Shown here: positions 1 through 9,829 of the stretch, piece after piece
Position numbering within the stretch: position 1 is the stretch's first letter
Layout of the letters: every line of letters starts with the position of its first letter
Assembly: GCA_005776585.1 (NCBI GenBank)
Contig: SXOX01000316.1
Span: 1 to 38,319, forward strand
Direction of reading: 5' to 3'
Origin: Pseudomonadota bacterium
GTDB taxonomy: Bacteria > Myxococcota_A > UBA9042 > GCA-2863065
DNA length: 38,319 nucleotides
Made by a program: the position numbers and the translations under genes
Notes under the pieces: model-generated
Seen by the model: the letters and a program-made list of their open reading frames with translations, nothing else
Databases searched by the model: none
Told to the model about the DNA's origin: nothing

Positions 1-80
1 CGCCCAAGGCCGCACCCGCCGCCGCTCCAGCCGCACCGGCGGAGACGAGCGACCGCTTTCGCATGCTCGAGCTCGACTAG
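1..80 (+). CDS. C-terminal end of an unidentified protein (5' end outside window)
   Basis: The frame reading from base 3 is open up to a TAG at 78-80. It encodes about 25 residues: a Pro/Ala/Lys-rich stretch followed by a charged tail ending ...RFRMLELD. A Pro/Ala linker with a short folded or docking tail is common at the end of myxobacterial signalling and scaffold proteins, but nothing here identifies the family. The next + strand gene begins about 60 bp later. Being a fragment, it is supported only by the open frame and its composition. Confidence 0.5.
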   Translation, partial: PKAAPAAAPAAPAETSDRFRMLELD

Positions 81-139
81 TCGGGCGACGCCGAAGCTGC
101 CGCGCACACCGCTTGGACAACGACACGAGGGGTGAACTT

Positions 140-586
140 TTGGCTTCGACCGCGCGTCGCCTCACTATGACGCGCACCTTCCTCGTCGTGATGACCCTGA
201 CCATCGCTGCACTGCTGGGCGCCACGCAAGCCCCCGCGCGTGCCGCGGCACACGGACCGCCACCGGTCCTCTCCTGCGGTGGTGGTGCGACCCACTGGGT
301 CGAGGGCGAGTGGCGGCGCGGCTCACGCCTCACGATTCGCTGGTCTGCGGGCGTGCTGCCGTGTGTCCTGGTCGTGCTCGGCTGGCAGCCGTTTGTCACA
401 CCGCTGCCGGTGTACCCGATGCACGCGCGTCCCAAACCGCAGGTTGGCCGCGCCGAGCCCCGTTGGATGTCGCCACCGCCGCCGCCGCCGCTTCCGCGGG
501 GCGTGCAGCAGAAGCTCGATCGCATGCTGGGGCGACTCCACCCGACGTCGACGGTGCCCGTCGAGCTGCACGTGCAGGGGCACTGA
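140..586 (+). CDS. small secreted Pro-rich protein of unknown function
   Basis: A 148-aa protein if started at TTG 140, which has a Shine-Dalgarno-like GAGGGG (127-132) seven bases upstream. An ATG at 167, also in frame, lacks a good ribosome site and would give 139 aa. Either start leaves an N-terminal hydrophobic signal sequence ending in an Ala-rich cleavage zone (TQAPARAAA), so export is likely. The mature part has two Cys residues, several Trp, a second hydrophobic stretch (VLPCVLVVLGW) and a run of six prolines, then a short basic tail. No family is recognised. It converges on the minus-strand operon, whose last stop lies 20 bp away. Codon use resembles its neighbours, so it is probably a real but poorly conserved gene. 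Confidence 0.5.
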   Translation: MASTARRLTMTRTFLVVMTLTIAALLGATQAPARAAAHGPPPVLSCGGGATHWVEGEWRRGSRLTIRWSAGVLPCVLVVLGWQPFVTPLPVYPMHARPKPQVGRAEPRWMSPPPPPPLPRGVQQKLDRMLGRLHPTSTVPVELHVQGH

Positions 587-606
587 GCCGCCTGCGCGCG
601 TCCGCG

Positions 607-2499
607 TCAGTACACGTCCAAGACGGCGAGCGTGTTCGACGGTGTCATCGTCACGTGCGTGGCCTGGCCGGGAACCGGCTCGAGCTGAAACACCCCGAGA
701 TCGGTGAACAGGTCGGCCCCTATACGGTGGACGGGCACGGTGACGCCCGACGCGGTCATCGCGCTCACCCGGCAGCCGTCTGGGCCATGACGCGCGAGGT
801 CGTACCAACCGACGATCACGGTGACGACCCCGGAGCGCGCCTCGGTGACCGCGGGAAGCGTCACGTGGAGGGTGGCCTCGACGCTCGGCGAGGTGCACGC
901 GGCCAGATCGACCGGAGCGGGGATGCCGAACGGCGCGAGCTCGTCGCGGTCGAGCGCCGACCAGCGATACGGGATCGACACCGGGCACGCTCCGGGTTCG
1001 ACGCGAGCGCGCGCACCGAGCGTCGCCGCACGCGCGCTCGTGCCGACCATCCACGTGCGTCCACCGGGGACCAAGAGCCTTCGCAGCGGGCGAAGATCGG
1101 GTGGTAGCGGGAAGCCGTCTGGCGCAACGACGAGGCCTGAGTGCGCGACAGTCCCAAACGCGGGGAGCTCGGCGACGGTCGCGGCGAGCATGAGCGCGGA
1201 GCGAGCGCCAAAGATGGGGCCATGCGTGGCCGCGGCCAGCTCGAAGCGCCCGACTCCGAGGTCGCGCAGGGTCACTGCGAGCGCCTCTTGCTCGCGCAGC
1301 GACGGGGCCGCGACGACGCGTTGGGGCGACGCCGCGCCGGAGAGCCCGAGCAGCGCGACGAGGAGGAGCGCCACGCTGGAGGCGAGCGGCACTGCCGTAC
1401 GGACACGGAGAGGCCAGCGCGCGCTGACGGCCGCTAGCCCGAGGCCCGCCAGCACCAGCAGCGCGGGCACGACGACGCCGAGATAACGCACGGTGACGGC
1501 GAGCCCGCCCAGCGCGGCTGCGGCGAGAGCGCCCGCCAAGGCGACGGTCCCGACCAGTGGCACCGGAGCGGCGCTCGCCAGTGGCACATGCCGGAGGCGA
1601 CGCACGACCACGACCCCGAGTGCGCCGACGGCGAGGGCCACGAGCAGCGCCCCCACGACGCGCGAGGCGAGGGAGGCGACGAACGCGGGCCCCAAGAGCT
1701 CGACGGACACCTGCGCGAGGTCGCCGGGAGCGGCACGCCCTGCGCTCCGCAGGGCCAGAACGGGCCCGATCGCGTTGAAGTCGATGGCCATCAGCTCGCG
1801 AAGCACGGTCGTCACCAGGACGAGCGCGCACAGCGCGGGAATCGTGAGCGCGAGCAGGCGGCCACGGGTCGTCGGCAGTGTCGTCCAAGCCACGGTGACC
1901 GTCGCCGCGAGGAGGGCCGGTAGGAGCGCGGCGGCGACGACGTGGGCCTGGAGCCCCAGCAGCGTGCCGAGCCACGCCAGCGCCAGGTGGCGCCCCTGGT
2001 GGTGAGGCTCGACCGTAGCGACGTGCACCAGAGCCGCGAGCACGAGCAGCACGGCGGTCGGCAGCAGCCCAACGTGCCAGACCTGGGCGAGGATCGCGCC
2101 AGAGTAGCGAGACAGCGCGAGCACGAGGCCGGTGAGCAACGTGATGGGCGCGCCGAGGACGGGCACGAGGGCACGCAAGAGCACGCCGAGCGCGGCGGCG
2201 AAGGCGATGGCGTGGACGAGGTGCACGGTCGTGGCGCTCGGATGGACGGCCAGAAACGGCGACATCAGTACGTACCAGGTCCGGGGGAGGCTCGCGGGCA
2301 GGTGATCCAGCCGCGGGCCGCGGGCCGGGAAGAGCCCATGGTCCACCCAGCCCAACGTGCGCAGCAGGTCGCGCTCGGTGTCCGCGTTGGCCTCGAGCTC
2401 CAGCGTCAGCGGGCCGAGCCACCAGAGGAGCGCCAACAAGACGGGAGTGAGGACCGCAGCCCACGGCAGCGCGCGAGCCGCCTTGGAGGCCAGGGTCAC
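607..2499 (-). CDS. polytopic membrane protein, GT-C glycosyltransferase-like
   Basis: A 630-aa protein with about ten hydrophobic segments in its first ~390 residues and a soluble C-terminal domain of ~240 residues. After TM1 comes a loop with acidic residues (NADTERDLL) and a second half rich in aromatic and basic residues. This is the layout of GT-C enzymes, which use lipid-linked sugars and place catalytic acids in the first extracytoplasmic loop. No diagnostic motif is certain, so the class is inferred from architecture. The start is GTG at 2497-2499, overlapping the stop of the upstream SGNH gene (GTGA), so translation is probably coupled. It is the last gene of the minus-strand unit. 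The C-terminal domain could be a sugar-binding or beta-sandwich module. It could also be an integral membrane protein with no transferase activity. Confidence 0.8.
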   Translation of the reverse strand: MTLASKAARALPWAAVLTPVLLALLWWLGPLTLELEANADTERDLLRTLGWVDHGLFPARGPRLDHLPASLPRTWYVLMSPFLAVHPSATTVHLVHAIAFAAALGVLLRALVPVLGAPITLLTGLVLALSRYSGAILAQVWHVGLLPTAVLLVLAALVHVATVEPHHQGRHLALAWLGTLLGLQAHVVAAALLPALLAATVTVAWTTLPTTRGRLLALTIPALCALVLVTTVLRELMAIDFNAIGPVLALRSAGRAAPGDLAQVSVELLGPAFVASLASRVVGALLVALAVGALGVVVVRRLRHVPLASAAPVPLVGTVALAGALAAAALGGLAVTVRYLGVVVPALLVLAGLGLAAVSARWPLRVRTAVPLASSVALLLVALLGLSGAASPQRVVAAPSLREQEALAVTLRDLGVGRFELAAATHGPIFGARSALMLAATVAELPAFGTVAHSGLVVAPDGFPLPPDLRPLRRLLVPGGRTWMVGTSARAATLGARARVEPGACPVSIPYRWSALDRDELAPFGIPAPVDLAACTSPSVEATLHVTLPAVTEARSGVVTVIVGWYDLARHGPDGCRVSAMTASGVTVPVHRIGADLFTDLGVFQLEPVPGQATHVTMTPSNTLAVLDVY

Positions 2500-5474
2500 G
2501 GCTGCGCTCGAGCGCGCGCGGGGAGCACGCCGGCCACGACGTCGGCGAGGTGACGCGCGAAGACCTTATGACCGAGGCGGCTCATGTGCATCGTGTCGTA
2601 GAACCAGAGGTTCTCCTGGTCGCGAGCAAAGAAGGGAAGGACGTCGTAGACCGGAACGCCGAGCTCTGCGCCGAGCCGGCGATAGATGCTCTGCGCCGCG
2701 CCAATCCGGGTCTCTTCGCGCATGATCGTGCGCCCGCTGGTCTCGACGTAGAGGTTCGTGGGTTCAATCGAGAAGACGACGCGAATCTGGTGCTGCTGCG
2801 CGAGCGCCACCCACCAGCGGAGGTAGGCCTCCATTTCGTAGACCTCATAGACGTCGGCGAGGATGATCTGCCCGAGGTGGGAGTCGACGACGTCACCAAA
2901 CAGCCGGCGCACTAGCGCGCCTCCGAGCGTGCGGGCGAGCGGCCGGTCGTTGGGGGTCTCGCCGCTCCAGACGTGCCACGGGTCGACGTTCATGAACTCG
3001 TTGACGACGAAGTTGATGACAACGACATCGGGCCGGTAGCGCAGCAGGTTGCCGGCGAACCAACGTAGCCCGGTGCCCGTCTTCACCCCCGGGAAGGCGG
3101 CGTTGACGACCGAGACGTCCGTGCGCCCTTGCGCGTGCAGCGCGACCTCGAGCTGATCGGAGAACGCCATACGATCGAGCGACGGGATGCCCCAGCCGTA
3201 GGTCTGCGAGCCGCCGAAGACCGCGACGCGGCGTGTACCTCCCGTGTCCGCGGTGACCTCGTTGCGCTTGAAGCGGTGGTCGATGAACCACGGGTTGAGC
3301 CGGAGGACCATCGGATCGTGCACCCAATACCAGCGCGGGGCGAGGCCGGTATGCCACGGGGTCATGAGGTTGTAGCGGCGGTCGGGGAACAGGTGCCCGC
3401 TGGCCTCGAAGCCGATGAGCGCGACGAGCGTGGCGACGATGGGGCGAAGGAGGCGCGCCCAGCGGGGCGGCGCGCTGGCCGTGTGCCGAAAGAGCTGCGC
3501 CAGGTTGAATGCGCCGTGGCCGGTCGCGACGATGCCGGCAAGTAGCAGCGAGAGCTCGTCGAACGGCTCGATGAGCCCCAGCCGGACCGCCACCCACGCC
3601 CCGAGCCAGAGCAGGAGCAGCGTGAAGGCCCGCGCCACGCGCAGGGCCAATGCCACGGCGGACGGACCCCCAAACGAGCGCGGCACGAGCAGGCGCACGG
3701 CCAGCAGCGCGGCGCCGAGGATGGCGAGCAGGACGCCGAGCAGGACGAGCAGCGCAGCGGCCACGTCGCGCGTCTGGGCGCCATCGACGCCGGGGGCGGT
3801 GTCGCCAAGCGTCACGCCCCGCACCTCGGTGACCCGCTCGGACAGGGCCAGAAACTGGACCGCTCCGACGCGGAAGAGCGGCTCGAGATCGGCGCGCCAG
3901 TCGCGCACGACGCCGTCGACGGAGAGCACGGCATGCGGCGCATCGAACGCGATGCTGACCTCGTGGCGGCCCGGAGGCACCGTCCACCCCTCGAAGGGCG
4001 AGCGATGGACCCGATCGCTCCGCAACCGCCGCAGGTTGCCGGGCAGGCCGGCGTCGGCGGAGAGCAGGAGAGAGACGGCCTGCATCTCGTAGTCGTGCAG
4101 GCTCGGGCCGGCGTCGGCAGACTCGTCGTCCTTCTCTTGGCTGCGGTCGACCTGATAGACGTCGGTGAGCGGCGGAGCGGAGCGCAAGAGATCGACCCGG
4201 AGCACCTCGCCTTCCCGTAGCTCGACCCCGAACCGCAGCGTACCGCGAGGCAGATCGCCCGACCCAGGGGCCAGGGAGCGTCCTTGGCCCAGAGCGAGTT
4301 GACCCGCGGTCGCATCCTGGAGCACGGCCGGCGTGTCGGGCTCCGAGGCCGGCGTGCCGAGGAGCCCGCTCCGTAGGGCGCTCGCAGACCACAGCAGCAC
4401 GCCCGCCACGATGAGCGCGCCGGCTCCCACGAGCCAGGGACGCCACGTGGGCGCGTCGTCCGTGCTCGGGACCCGCCAGGCGCGATCCCCCTGGGCCGCA
4501 AGCCGGTCCCAGAGCGAGAACCAGACATAGACAACGAACAGGCCACCGAGGACCCACTGAAGGAGCATGGGCATGAACGGCAGGAGGCATGCGGCGCCAA
4601 AGCCGAGCCGTGGCCACGGGCGCAGGAGCGCGTGCCGGGCGACCTCGACGGGCGAGACCCGCGCCTCGAGGCTCACCTTGGCGAGCGGCAGGACGATGAG
4701 CAGGAACCAGAAGAACGTGGCGAGGCCAAACAACGGACGCAGGCTGCGCTCAATGGTGCGCCCGAGGGAGAAGTCCTCCACGTAGCTGTCCGCGCGCCCT
4801 TCCGGGGTGCGCCCCGAGACGGCCCAGCGATGGACGGCGACGTTGTTCTCGCCCGAGCCGAGCGCCAGACGCGGCCGCAGCGCGCGGGTATCGAACGGGA
4901 CCTCGGCCGCCACGCCGTCGACGGTCGCGCGGAGGACGCCGCCACCCAGCGCTACCTGAATCGTGTGTGCCCCGGGAGTCAGGCGAACGCCGAGCGCGTC
5001 GAGCGGCACGCGCTGGGTGACCTGGCTGTGATCGAAGCGCACGAGCGCATTGGCAAACGGCGTTTCTGGCCCGTCGGGTTGACCCTCGACCGGCGCGTGT
5101 GTCGAGAAGCGCACCGCCCAGAACGTGTTCTCGCCGTGACGGTCGAGCACCACGAGGAGCATGGCGTCGGGGGCAAGCGTCGCCTCGACGTCGATCTGGT
5201 CGACGCTGGCGAAGTCGCGCTCGAGCAGCGCGAACTCGTTGTTGCGCAGGTTGATCTGCCCGCCGATGTTCTGCGGCGAGAGCCCTAGATCGGCGAGCCC
5301 CGGGATGTGGTACCACATGGTCCCCGAGGCGCGGAAGACCTTGCCGCCATTGATGTAGCCGAGGTCGTCGCGGGCGCCGAGGTTGTGGGCCGTGACGAGC
5401 AGCGTCACGAGGATCACGAGATGGGCGAGGCCGAGGCCCAGGAGCGCCTCGACCCACCGGCGACGCGAGGTCAC
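2496..5474 (-). CDS. membrane-anchored SGNH/GDSL-type hydrolase with extracytoplasmic sandwich-like domains
   Basis: 992 aa. An N-terminal TM helix (~8-30) is followed by an extracytoplasmic stretch with a LamG/concanavalin-like look (~90-215), TM helices (~245-265, 295-320, 347-365), a second similar domain (~405-555) and more TM helices (~575-690). The C-terminal SGNH domain has block I GGSQTYG with Ser756, block II around NAAFPG (791-796), Asn825 as the block III residue in VVNEFMN, and the block V pair Asp960/His963 in YDTMHMSRLGH. SGNH enzymes are esterases or acyltransferases; in envelopes they often add or remove acyl groups on glycans. The start is GTG at 5472-5474, overlapping the TPR gene stop; the 3' end overlaps the next gene by GTGA. 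Substrate is unknown. The catalytic residues appear complete. Confidence 0.85.
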   Translation of the reverse strand: MTSRRRWVEALLGLGLAHLVILVTLLVTAHNLGARDDLGYINGGKVFRASGTMWYHIPGLADLGLSPQNIGGQINLRNNEFALLERDFASVDQIDVEATLAPDAMLLVVLDRHGENTFWAVRFSTHAPVEGQPDGPETPFANALVRFDHSQVTQRVPLDALGVRLTPGAHTIQVALGGGVLRATVDGVAAEVPFDTRALRPRLALGSGENNVAVHRWAVSGRTPEGRADSYVEDFSLGRTIERSLRPLFGLATFFWFLLIVLPLAKVSLEARVSPVEVARHALLRPWPRLGFGAACLLPFMPMLLQWVLGGLFVVYVWFSLWDRLAAQGDRAWRVPSTDDAPTWRPWLVGAGALIVAGVLLWSASALRSGLLGTPASEPDTPAVLQDATAGQLALGQGRSLAPGSGDLPRGTLRFGVELREGEVLRVDLLRSAPPLTDVYQVDRSQEKDDESADAGPSLHDYEMQAVSLLLSADAGLPGNLRRLRSDRVHRSPFEGWTVPPGRHEVSIAFDAPHAVLSVDGVVRDWRADLEPLFRVGAVQFLALSERVTEVRGVTLGDTAPGVDGAQTRDVAAALLVLLGVLLAILGAALLAVRLLVPRSFGGPSAVALALRVARAFTLLLLWLGAWVAVRLGLIEPFDELSLLLAGIVATGHGAFNLAQLFRHTASAPPRWARLLRPIVATLVALIGFEASGHLFPDRRYNLMTPWHTGLAPRWYWVHDPMVLRLNPWFIDHRFKRNEVTADTGGTRRVAVFGGSQTYGWGIPSLDRMAFSDQLEVALHAQGRTDVSVVNAAFPGVKTGTGLRWFAGNLLRYRPDVVVINFVVNEFMNVDPWHVWSGETPNDRPLARTLGGALVRRLFGDVVDSHLGQIILADVYEVYEMEAYLRWWVALAQQHQIRVVFSIEPTNLYVETSGRTIMREETRIGAAQSIYRRLGAELGVPVYDVLPFFARDQENLWFYDTMHMSRLGHKVFARHLADVVAGVLPARARAQP

Positions 5475-8400
5475 TTGGACTCGGGCGCCTTCTCTTCCTT
5501 CGGAGCGTCGGGCGCCGGCGGCGTCGCGGGCTTGGCCGGCATGTCCTTGAGCACCTCGATCGTCTGCTTGATGCCCTTGATGCGCTGCTTGACCTCTTTG
5601 GCCTTGGGGTGCTTCGGGTTGGCCATCTGGTCGAACTCTTCGCAGCGCTTGAGCGCCGCCTCGTACTTCTCCTGGTACTCGCCGTGGAGCAGGCAGAGGT
5701 TGTACCGCACGTCCACGTCGCCCGGCTGGACCGTGAGGATGGACTCGTAGCCCTTCTGCGCCTCGTCGTACTTCTTGAGACCGCGCATCGCGACCGCCTT
5801 GCCCAACGTCGCGTCGAGGTTCTTGGGCTCGAGCTTCTCGGCGGCGTCGTAGTGCTTGGCCGCGAGGTCGAAGTCGGCGTAGTTCAGCACGGTGGACGCG
5901 AGGTTCAGGTGGCCCTCGACGAAGCGGCTATCGCCCTTGACGGCGCCGTCGAACTGCTTGATGGCCTTGCGTACATCGTTGAGCTTGAGCCAGACGAGCC
6001 CGGCGAGGTTGTGCATCGAGGCGTTGTCGCGATCCATCTCGAGCGCCTGCCCGCACACGAGCTTGGCCATCTGGAGCTGCCCGGTCTCATAGTAGATGCG
6101 GGCCAGGTTCTGATAGGCGTCCATGCTGTCCGCGTCGCCGACGAGCGCCTTCCGGATGAGGCCAATGCCCTTGGGGTACTCCTTGGCGGCGATCGCCTCA
6201 GTCGCCGCGCGCGTATTGGCGGTCGAGTTCGAGACGTCCAAACGTAGCGACGCCTCGAGGTACGGCTTCTCCGACCCTTGGCCGAGCGCCTGCTTCACGA
6301 TGCCGAGCCGCGCGTGCGCATCGGCGATCTTGGGGTCCTTGGCGATGGCGTCCTCGTAAAACTTGGCCGCCTCCGAGAACTTGCGCTCGCGCTCGCTCAG
6401 CAGGCCCAGATCGTAGAGCGCGAGCCCCGGATCCTCGGGCTCCTTGGCCGCCTGCTGCAGCAGCTGCTCGGCCTTCTGCCAGTCGGGCTTGGCGCCGGCG
6501 ACCGCCTTGACGGCCTCTTCCAACGTCTTGGACGCGCGCCCCGCCTTGGGCATGGGAACGTTCGAGTTGGGCCGATAGAACGCAGGCGTCGGGCGCACCT
6601 CGCGCGTGAACTTGTAGGAGAGGTCCAACGCGGCCAGGTTCTTCTCGGCGTTGTCCGAGTGCTCGTTGAACCACTTGTTCTCGCGCGCCTTCTCGAGGCA
6701 GATGCGGTAGGCCTTGATGGCCTGCTCGCGCATCTCGTTGGCCTTCTTGAGGAACTCCTCCTGGATCTCGACCCGCACCTCCTCGGGCACGTTCTTCGGG
6801 ATGGGCGCGGTCTCGAGCGACTGTGAGAGATCCTGGTAGGCCTGCCCGATGTGGTTGAGGGCGGCGATCTCCCAGTTGGGCCGCTTGAAGTTCTGCACCT
6901 CGAGCATCTTCTTCATGGCCTCTTGGAGCAGCGTGATCTTTTGCCCGAGGCGCTCCTGGAACACCTTCTGCGGCAGCTGGAGCTTGACGCCCTTCATGTT
7001 CTCCAAGATGACGTCGCCCTCGTAGAACTTGGCGGTGGCGACGGCCTCGGCCGCGTCCTCGGTGATGGCCAGCGGCTTGCTCTCCGTCTTGAGCTTGGCC
7101 TCGTGCGCGACGTAGCCCTCGATGGAGGTGGCGAACTCCTTGAGCGCCTCCTTCTTCTTGCCCTGCTTCCAGTAGGCGATGCCCATCTTCGTGTGCGCGG
7201 TCAGCACCTGCCCGAGCTCGGCGTTCTTGCCGTAGCTCTTCAAGTACTTCGCAAAGTGATCGACGACGCCCTTCCACTTGGCCTGCGTCTCGTAGATGAG
7301 GCCGATCTCGAAGAAGACGAACGGCGCGCGCTTGTCCTGCGGGAAGCGCTTGTAGAACTCGAGGTAGTCCTTGATGGCGAGGTCGTAGTCCCCGAGCGCG
7401 CGCCGGTAGGTGGCCGCACGGGCGAGCGCCTTCTTCAGCAGCTCGGCGTCGTGCTTGGGGTGGTTCTTGGCGTAGAGCTCATAGAAGTAGGCCGCCTCGG
7501 AGTACACCGCGATGGTTTTGTAGATGGTGCCGATGTTGAAGAGCGCCATGGGCGCGTTGTCGGCCTTAGAACAATCATTGTAGAGCTTCTCGGAGGCGAG
7601 CAGCGCCTTCTCGATCATCTTGGCGTCGCGGTACATGACGGCCGCGTTCGCGAGCGCGATGGTCCCCTGCTTGGTGCAGCCAGGGAACTTCTGGAAGTAG
7701 GCCATGTAGCAGTTGGCCGCAGCGGCGAACTGCTTGTCGCCCTCCATGAGGCGACACTCGTTGAAGTCGCGGAGCGCAAGGATCTCCTTGACGATGACAG
7801 CGAACTCGCCCGACATGAGCGACGCGTCCTTGGAGAACGTCTCCGCCCACTTGTTCAGCCCGCGGATGTCCCGCCGGAGGTTGTGGGCCGACAAGATGAG
7901 CCGTGAGGCCTCCTGCATCTGCGAGAAGCCCTTGTGGTTCTCGTAGAGGTCGACCAGCGGCGTGATCGATTGCTCGAAGTAGTTATGAATATAGTACAGC
8001 TTACCCAAGACGTACTTGACCGTGTCTAGATCTTCCTGCCCGGGCTTCGAGACCTTGACGAACTTCTCGCCCGCGGTGATGAGCTTCTGCTCGAGCGGAG
8101 GGAGCTTCTCCGGCTTGTAGACGCTCGCGTCCTTGGCCGCGTCCTTCTCGGTCGCCGCCTCATCCGAGATGAGGCGCATGTAGCAGAGGATCGCCGAGTG
8201 GAGCGCCTGCGCGGAGAAGGGCCCGTCCGGCTTGATCTCGAGGACCTGCTCGAACAGCCGGGCCGCGCGCTCGTACTCGCCCATCTGGAAGGCGAGCACG
8301 GCGACGTTGAACGCCATCGTGTAGTGGTTCTTCGCGTCGGGGAACCACTTCAAGTACTGCTCGTAGATGAAGAGCGCCTTGGCCTGCGTCTTCTTGTCCA

Positions 8401-9757
8401 TCGTCTTCTCGGCCTCGCGATGGTAGTCGGTGCCGATGATGCGCAGGAGTGACTCGAGCTCGGCGATCTCGTCCTTCTTGGTCGCCGCGTTCATGCGACC
8501 GAGGTACTTCTCGAGCATGGCGGACAGCTCGCCGATCTCCTTCTGGACGCGCTCCTTGTCGGCCATCTTGAAGACTGCGTACACGATCTGCCTTTGGTAG
8601 CCGAGCGCGCGCACGTCGTCGCCGACCTCGGCAATGAGCGTCTTGAAGAGGCGCACCGCGGACGTGTAGTTCGAGTCCTCGTTGTAGATCTGGCCGAGGA
8701 TCTCAACGAGCTTGACGTAGATGTCGGGCGCGATGCCCTTCAAGAAGCCCAGCGCCTTGTCCGGCGCGCCGAAGAACGAATAGGCGCGCACGAGGTCGAC
8801 CTGGGCCTCGGCCTTGAGGTCGATGCGCGCCGCGAACATCTTGCCCTTGGGCGAATCCGTCCATCGGATGGTGTCCAGGAACTTCTTGACCGACAGCGGC
8901 TTGTCCCCGAGGTTGAACTGGCACCACCCCTGCTTGTAGTGGCTGTAGCCGAGCACGTGGCTGTCCCCGTACTGCTCGACCTTGGCGTAGAACGCGAGCG
9001 AGGTCTCGAAGTCGTTCTTGCCGAAGAAGTAGTCGCCGACATTCAGCAGCGTATCGGGCACGAGCGACGACGCCGGCCGCTCCTTCAGCAGCTTCGTGTA
9101 GTACGCGTAGCCCTCGTCGCGCTTGCCCATCATCGACAGGTGAAAGCCCGTCGAGTAGAGCACCTGGTCGATGTCCTTGTAATTGGCGTGATCCTTCTCG
9201 ATCCGCTTGTAGGTATCGACGGCCTTCTGCCGCCACGAGTTACAGGTCGCAAGCAGCGCGGCCTGCTGGCCCTTGACCCGCTGGATCTCCGCCGGGTTCT
9301 TGGACTCCTCCGCGTCGTAGATGGCCTTGAGGATCTCGGTCGACTGGCTCTGATCAAAGTAGAGGTCCGACTTCTGCCAGTACATGTCCGCGAGCTTGAC
9401 CAGCGTGTCCGGGTACTTGGGATCGGTGACGTCGTCGATCTCGAGCACGTCCTGGAGGGACTGGATGGCCGCGTCCAGCTTCTCCTCGGACATCTTCTCC
9501 TTCTTGGTCTGGAGCTTGGTCCGATCGAAGCCGGGGCCCTTCCCGGAGAGCTTCTCGCCGGGGGGCTTCTTCTTGGACTTGTCCTCTTCGAAGACCTGCA
9601 CGCCCATGCCCTTGGGTTGCTTGTCATCGATGGGAGGCTTCTTATCCTTGCTCGTCTTGGGGGGCTTGCCCTTGGCGGGCGGCGCGCCAGCGGCAGGCAG
9701 ACTCGCCAGCAGCGGGAAGAGCGACAACAGCGGCAGCAGCCACGAGGGTCGGGTCAT
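5471..9757 (-). CDS. large secreted tetratricopeptide-repeat protein
   Basis: 1428 aa with a classic signal peptide (basic Arg, then a Leu-rich core, cleavage near AAGA at ~25). A Lys/Pro-rich charged segment follows (~25-75), then almost continuous helical repeats. TPR signatures with Gly, Ala and Tyr at the usual positions are clearest at ~1230-1380, and earlier parts resemble BamD/YbgF-type periplasmic TPRs. The C-terminus is Pro/Ala/Lys-rich. TPR proteins are scaffolds; this one should act in the periplasm. An ATG start with GGAG about eight bases upstream supports 9757. It lies 72 bp after another secreted TPR gene and overlaps the SGNH hydrolase gene, so all are probably co-made parts of one envelope complex. 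Such giant TPR proteins occur in myxobacterial gliding and envelope loci, but assignment to a named Glt/Agl protein is not justified by sequence alone. Confidence 0.85.
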   Translation of the reverse strand: MTRPSWLLPLLSLFPLLASLPAAGAPPAKGKPPKTSKDKKPPIDDKQPKGMGVQVFEEDKSKKKPPGEKLSGKGPGFDRTKLQTKKEKMSEEKLDAAIQSLQDVLEIDDVTDPKYPDTLVKLADMYWQKSDLYFDQSQSTEILKAIYDAEESKNPAEIQRVKGQQAALLATCNSWRQKAVDTYKRIEKDHANYKDIDQVLYSTGFHLSMMGKRDEGYAYYTKLLKERPASSLVPDTLLNVGDYFFGKNDFETSLAFYAKVEQYGDSHVLGYSHYKQGWCQFNLGDKPLSVKKFLDTIRWTDSPKGKMFAARIDLKAEAQVDLVRAYSFFGAPDKALGFLKGIAPDIYVKLVEILGQIYNEDSNYTSAVRLFKTLIAEVGDDVRALGYQRQIVYAVFKMADKERVQKEIGELSAMLEKYLGRMNAATKKDEIAELESLLRIIGTDYHREAEKTMDKKTQAKALFIYEQYLKWFPDAKNHYTMAFNVAVLAFQMGEYERAARLFEQVLEIKPDGPFSAQALHSAILCYMRLISDEAATEKDAAKDASVYKPEKLPPLEQKLITAGEKFVKVSKPGQEDLDTVKYVLGKLYYIHNYFEQSITPLVDLYENHKGFSQMQEASRLILSAHNLRRDIRGLNKWAETFSKDASLMSGEFAVIVKEILALRDFNECRLMEGDKQFAAAANCYMAYFQKFPGCTKQGTIALANAAVMYRDAKMIEKALLASEKLYNDCSKADNAPMALFNIGTIYKTIAVYSEAAYFYELYAKNHPKHDAELLKKALARAATYRRALGDYDLAIKDYLEFYKRFPQDKRAPFVFFEIGLIYETQAKWKGVVDHFAKYLKSYGKNAELGQVLTAHTKMGIAYWKQGKKKEALKEFATSIEGYVAHEAKLKTESKPLAITEDAAEAVATAKFYEGDVILENMKGVKLQLPQKVFQERLGQKITLLQEAMKKMLEVQNFKRPNWEIAALNHIGQAYQDLSQSLETAPIPKNVPEEVRVEIQEEFLKKANEMREQAIKAYRICLEKARENKWFNEHSDNAEKNLAALDLSYKFTREVRPTPAFYRPNSNVPMPKAGRASKTLEEAVKAVAGAKPDWQKAEQLLQQAAKEPEDPGLALYDLGLLSERERKFSEAAKFYEDAIAKDPKIADAHARLGIVKQALGQGSEKPYLEASLRLDVSNSTANTRAATEAIAAKEYPKGIGLIRKALVGDADSMDAYQNLARIYYETGQLQMAKLVCGQALEMDRDNASMHNLAGLVWLKLNDVRKAIKQFDGAVKGDSRFVEGHLNLASTVLNYADFDLAAKHYDAAEKLEPKNLDATLGKAVAMRGLKKYDEAQKGYESILTVQPGDVDVRYNLCLLHGEYQEKYEAALKRCEEFDQMANPKHPKAKEVKQRIKGIKQTIEVLKDMPAKPATPPAPDAPKEEKAPESK

Positions 9758-9829
9758 GTCAGGGCTCCAGAGCGTGCGGGTCGCAGCGAGAGAAACGGGG
9801 CATCACGGGTGCAGGTTCAGCGCGGACGG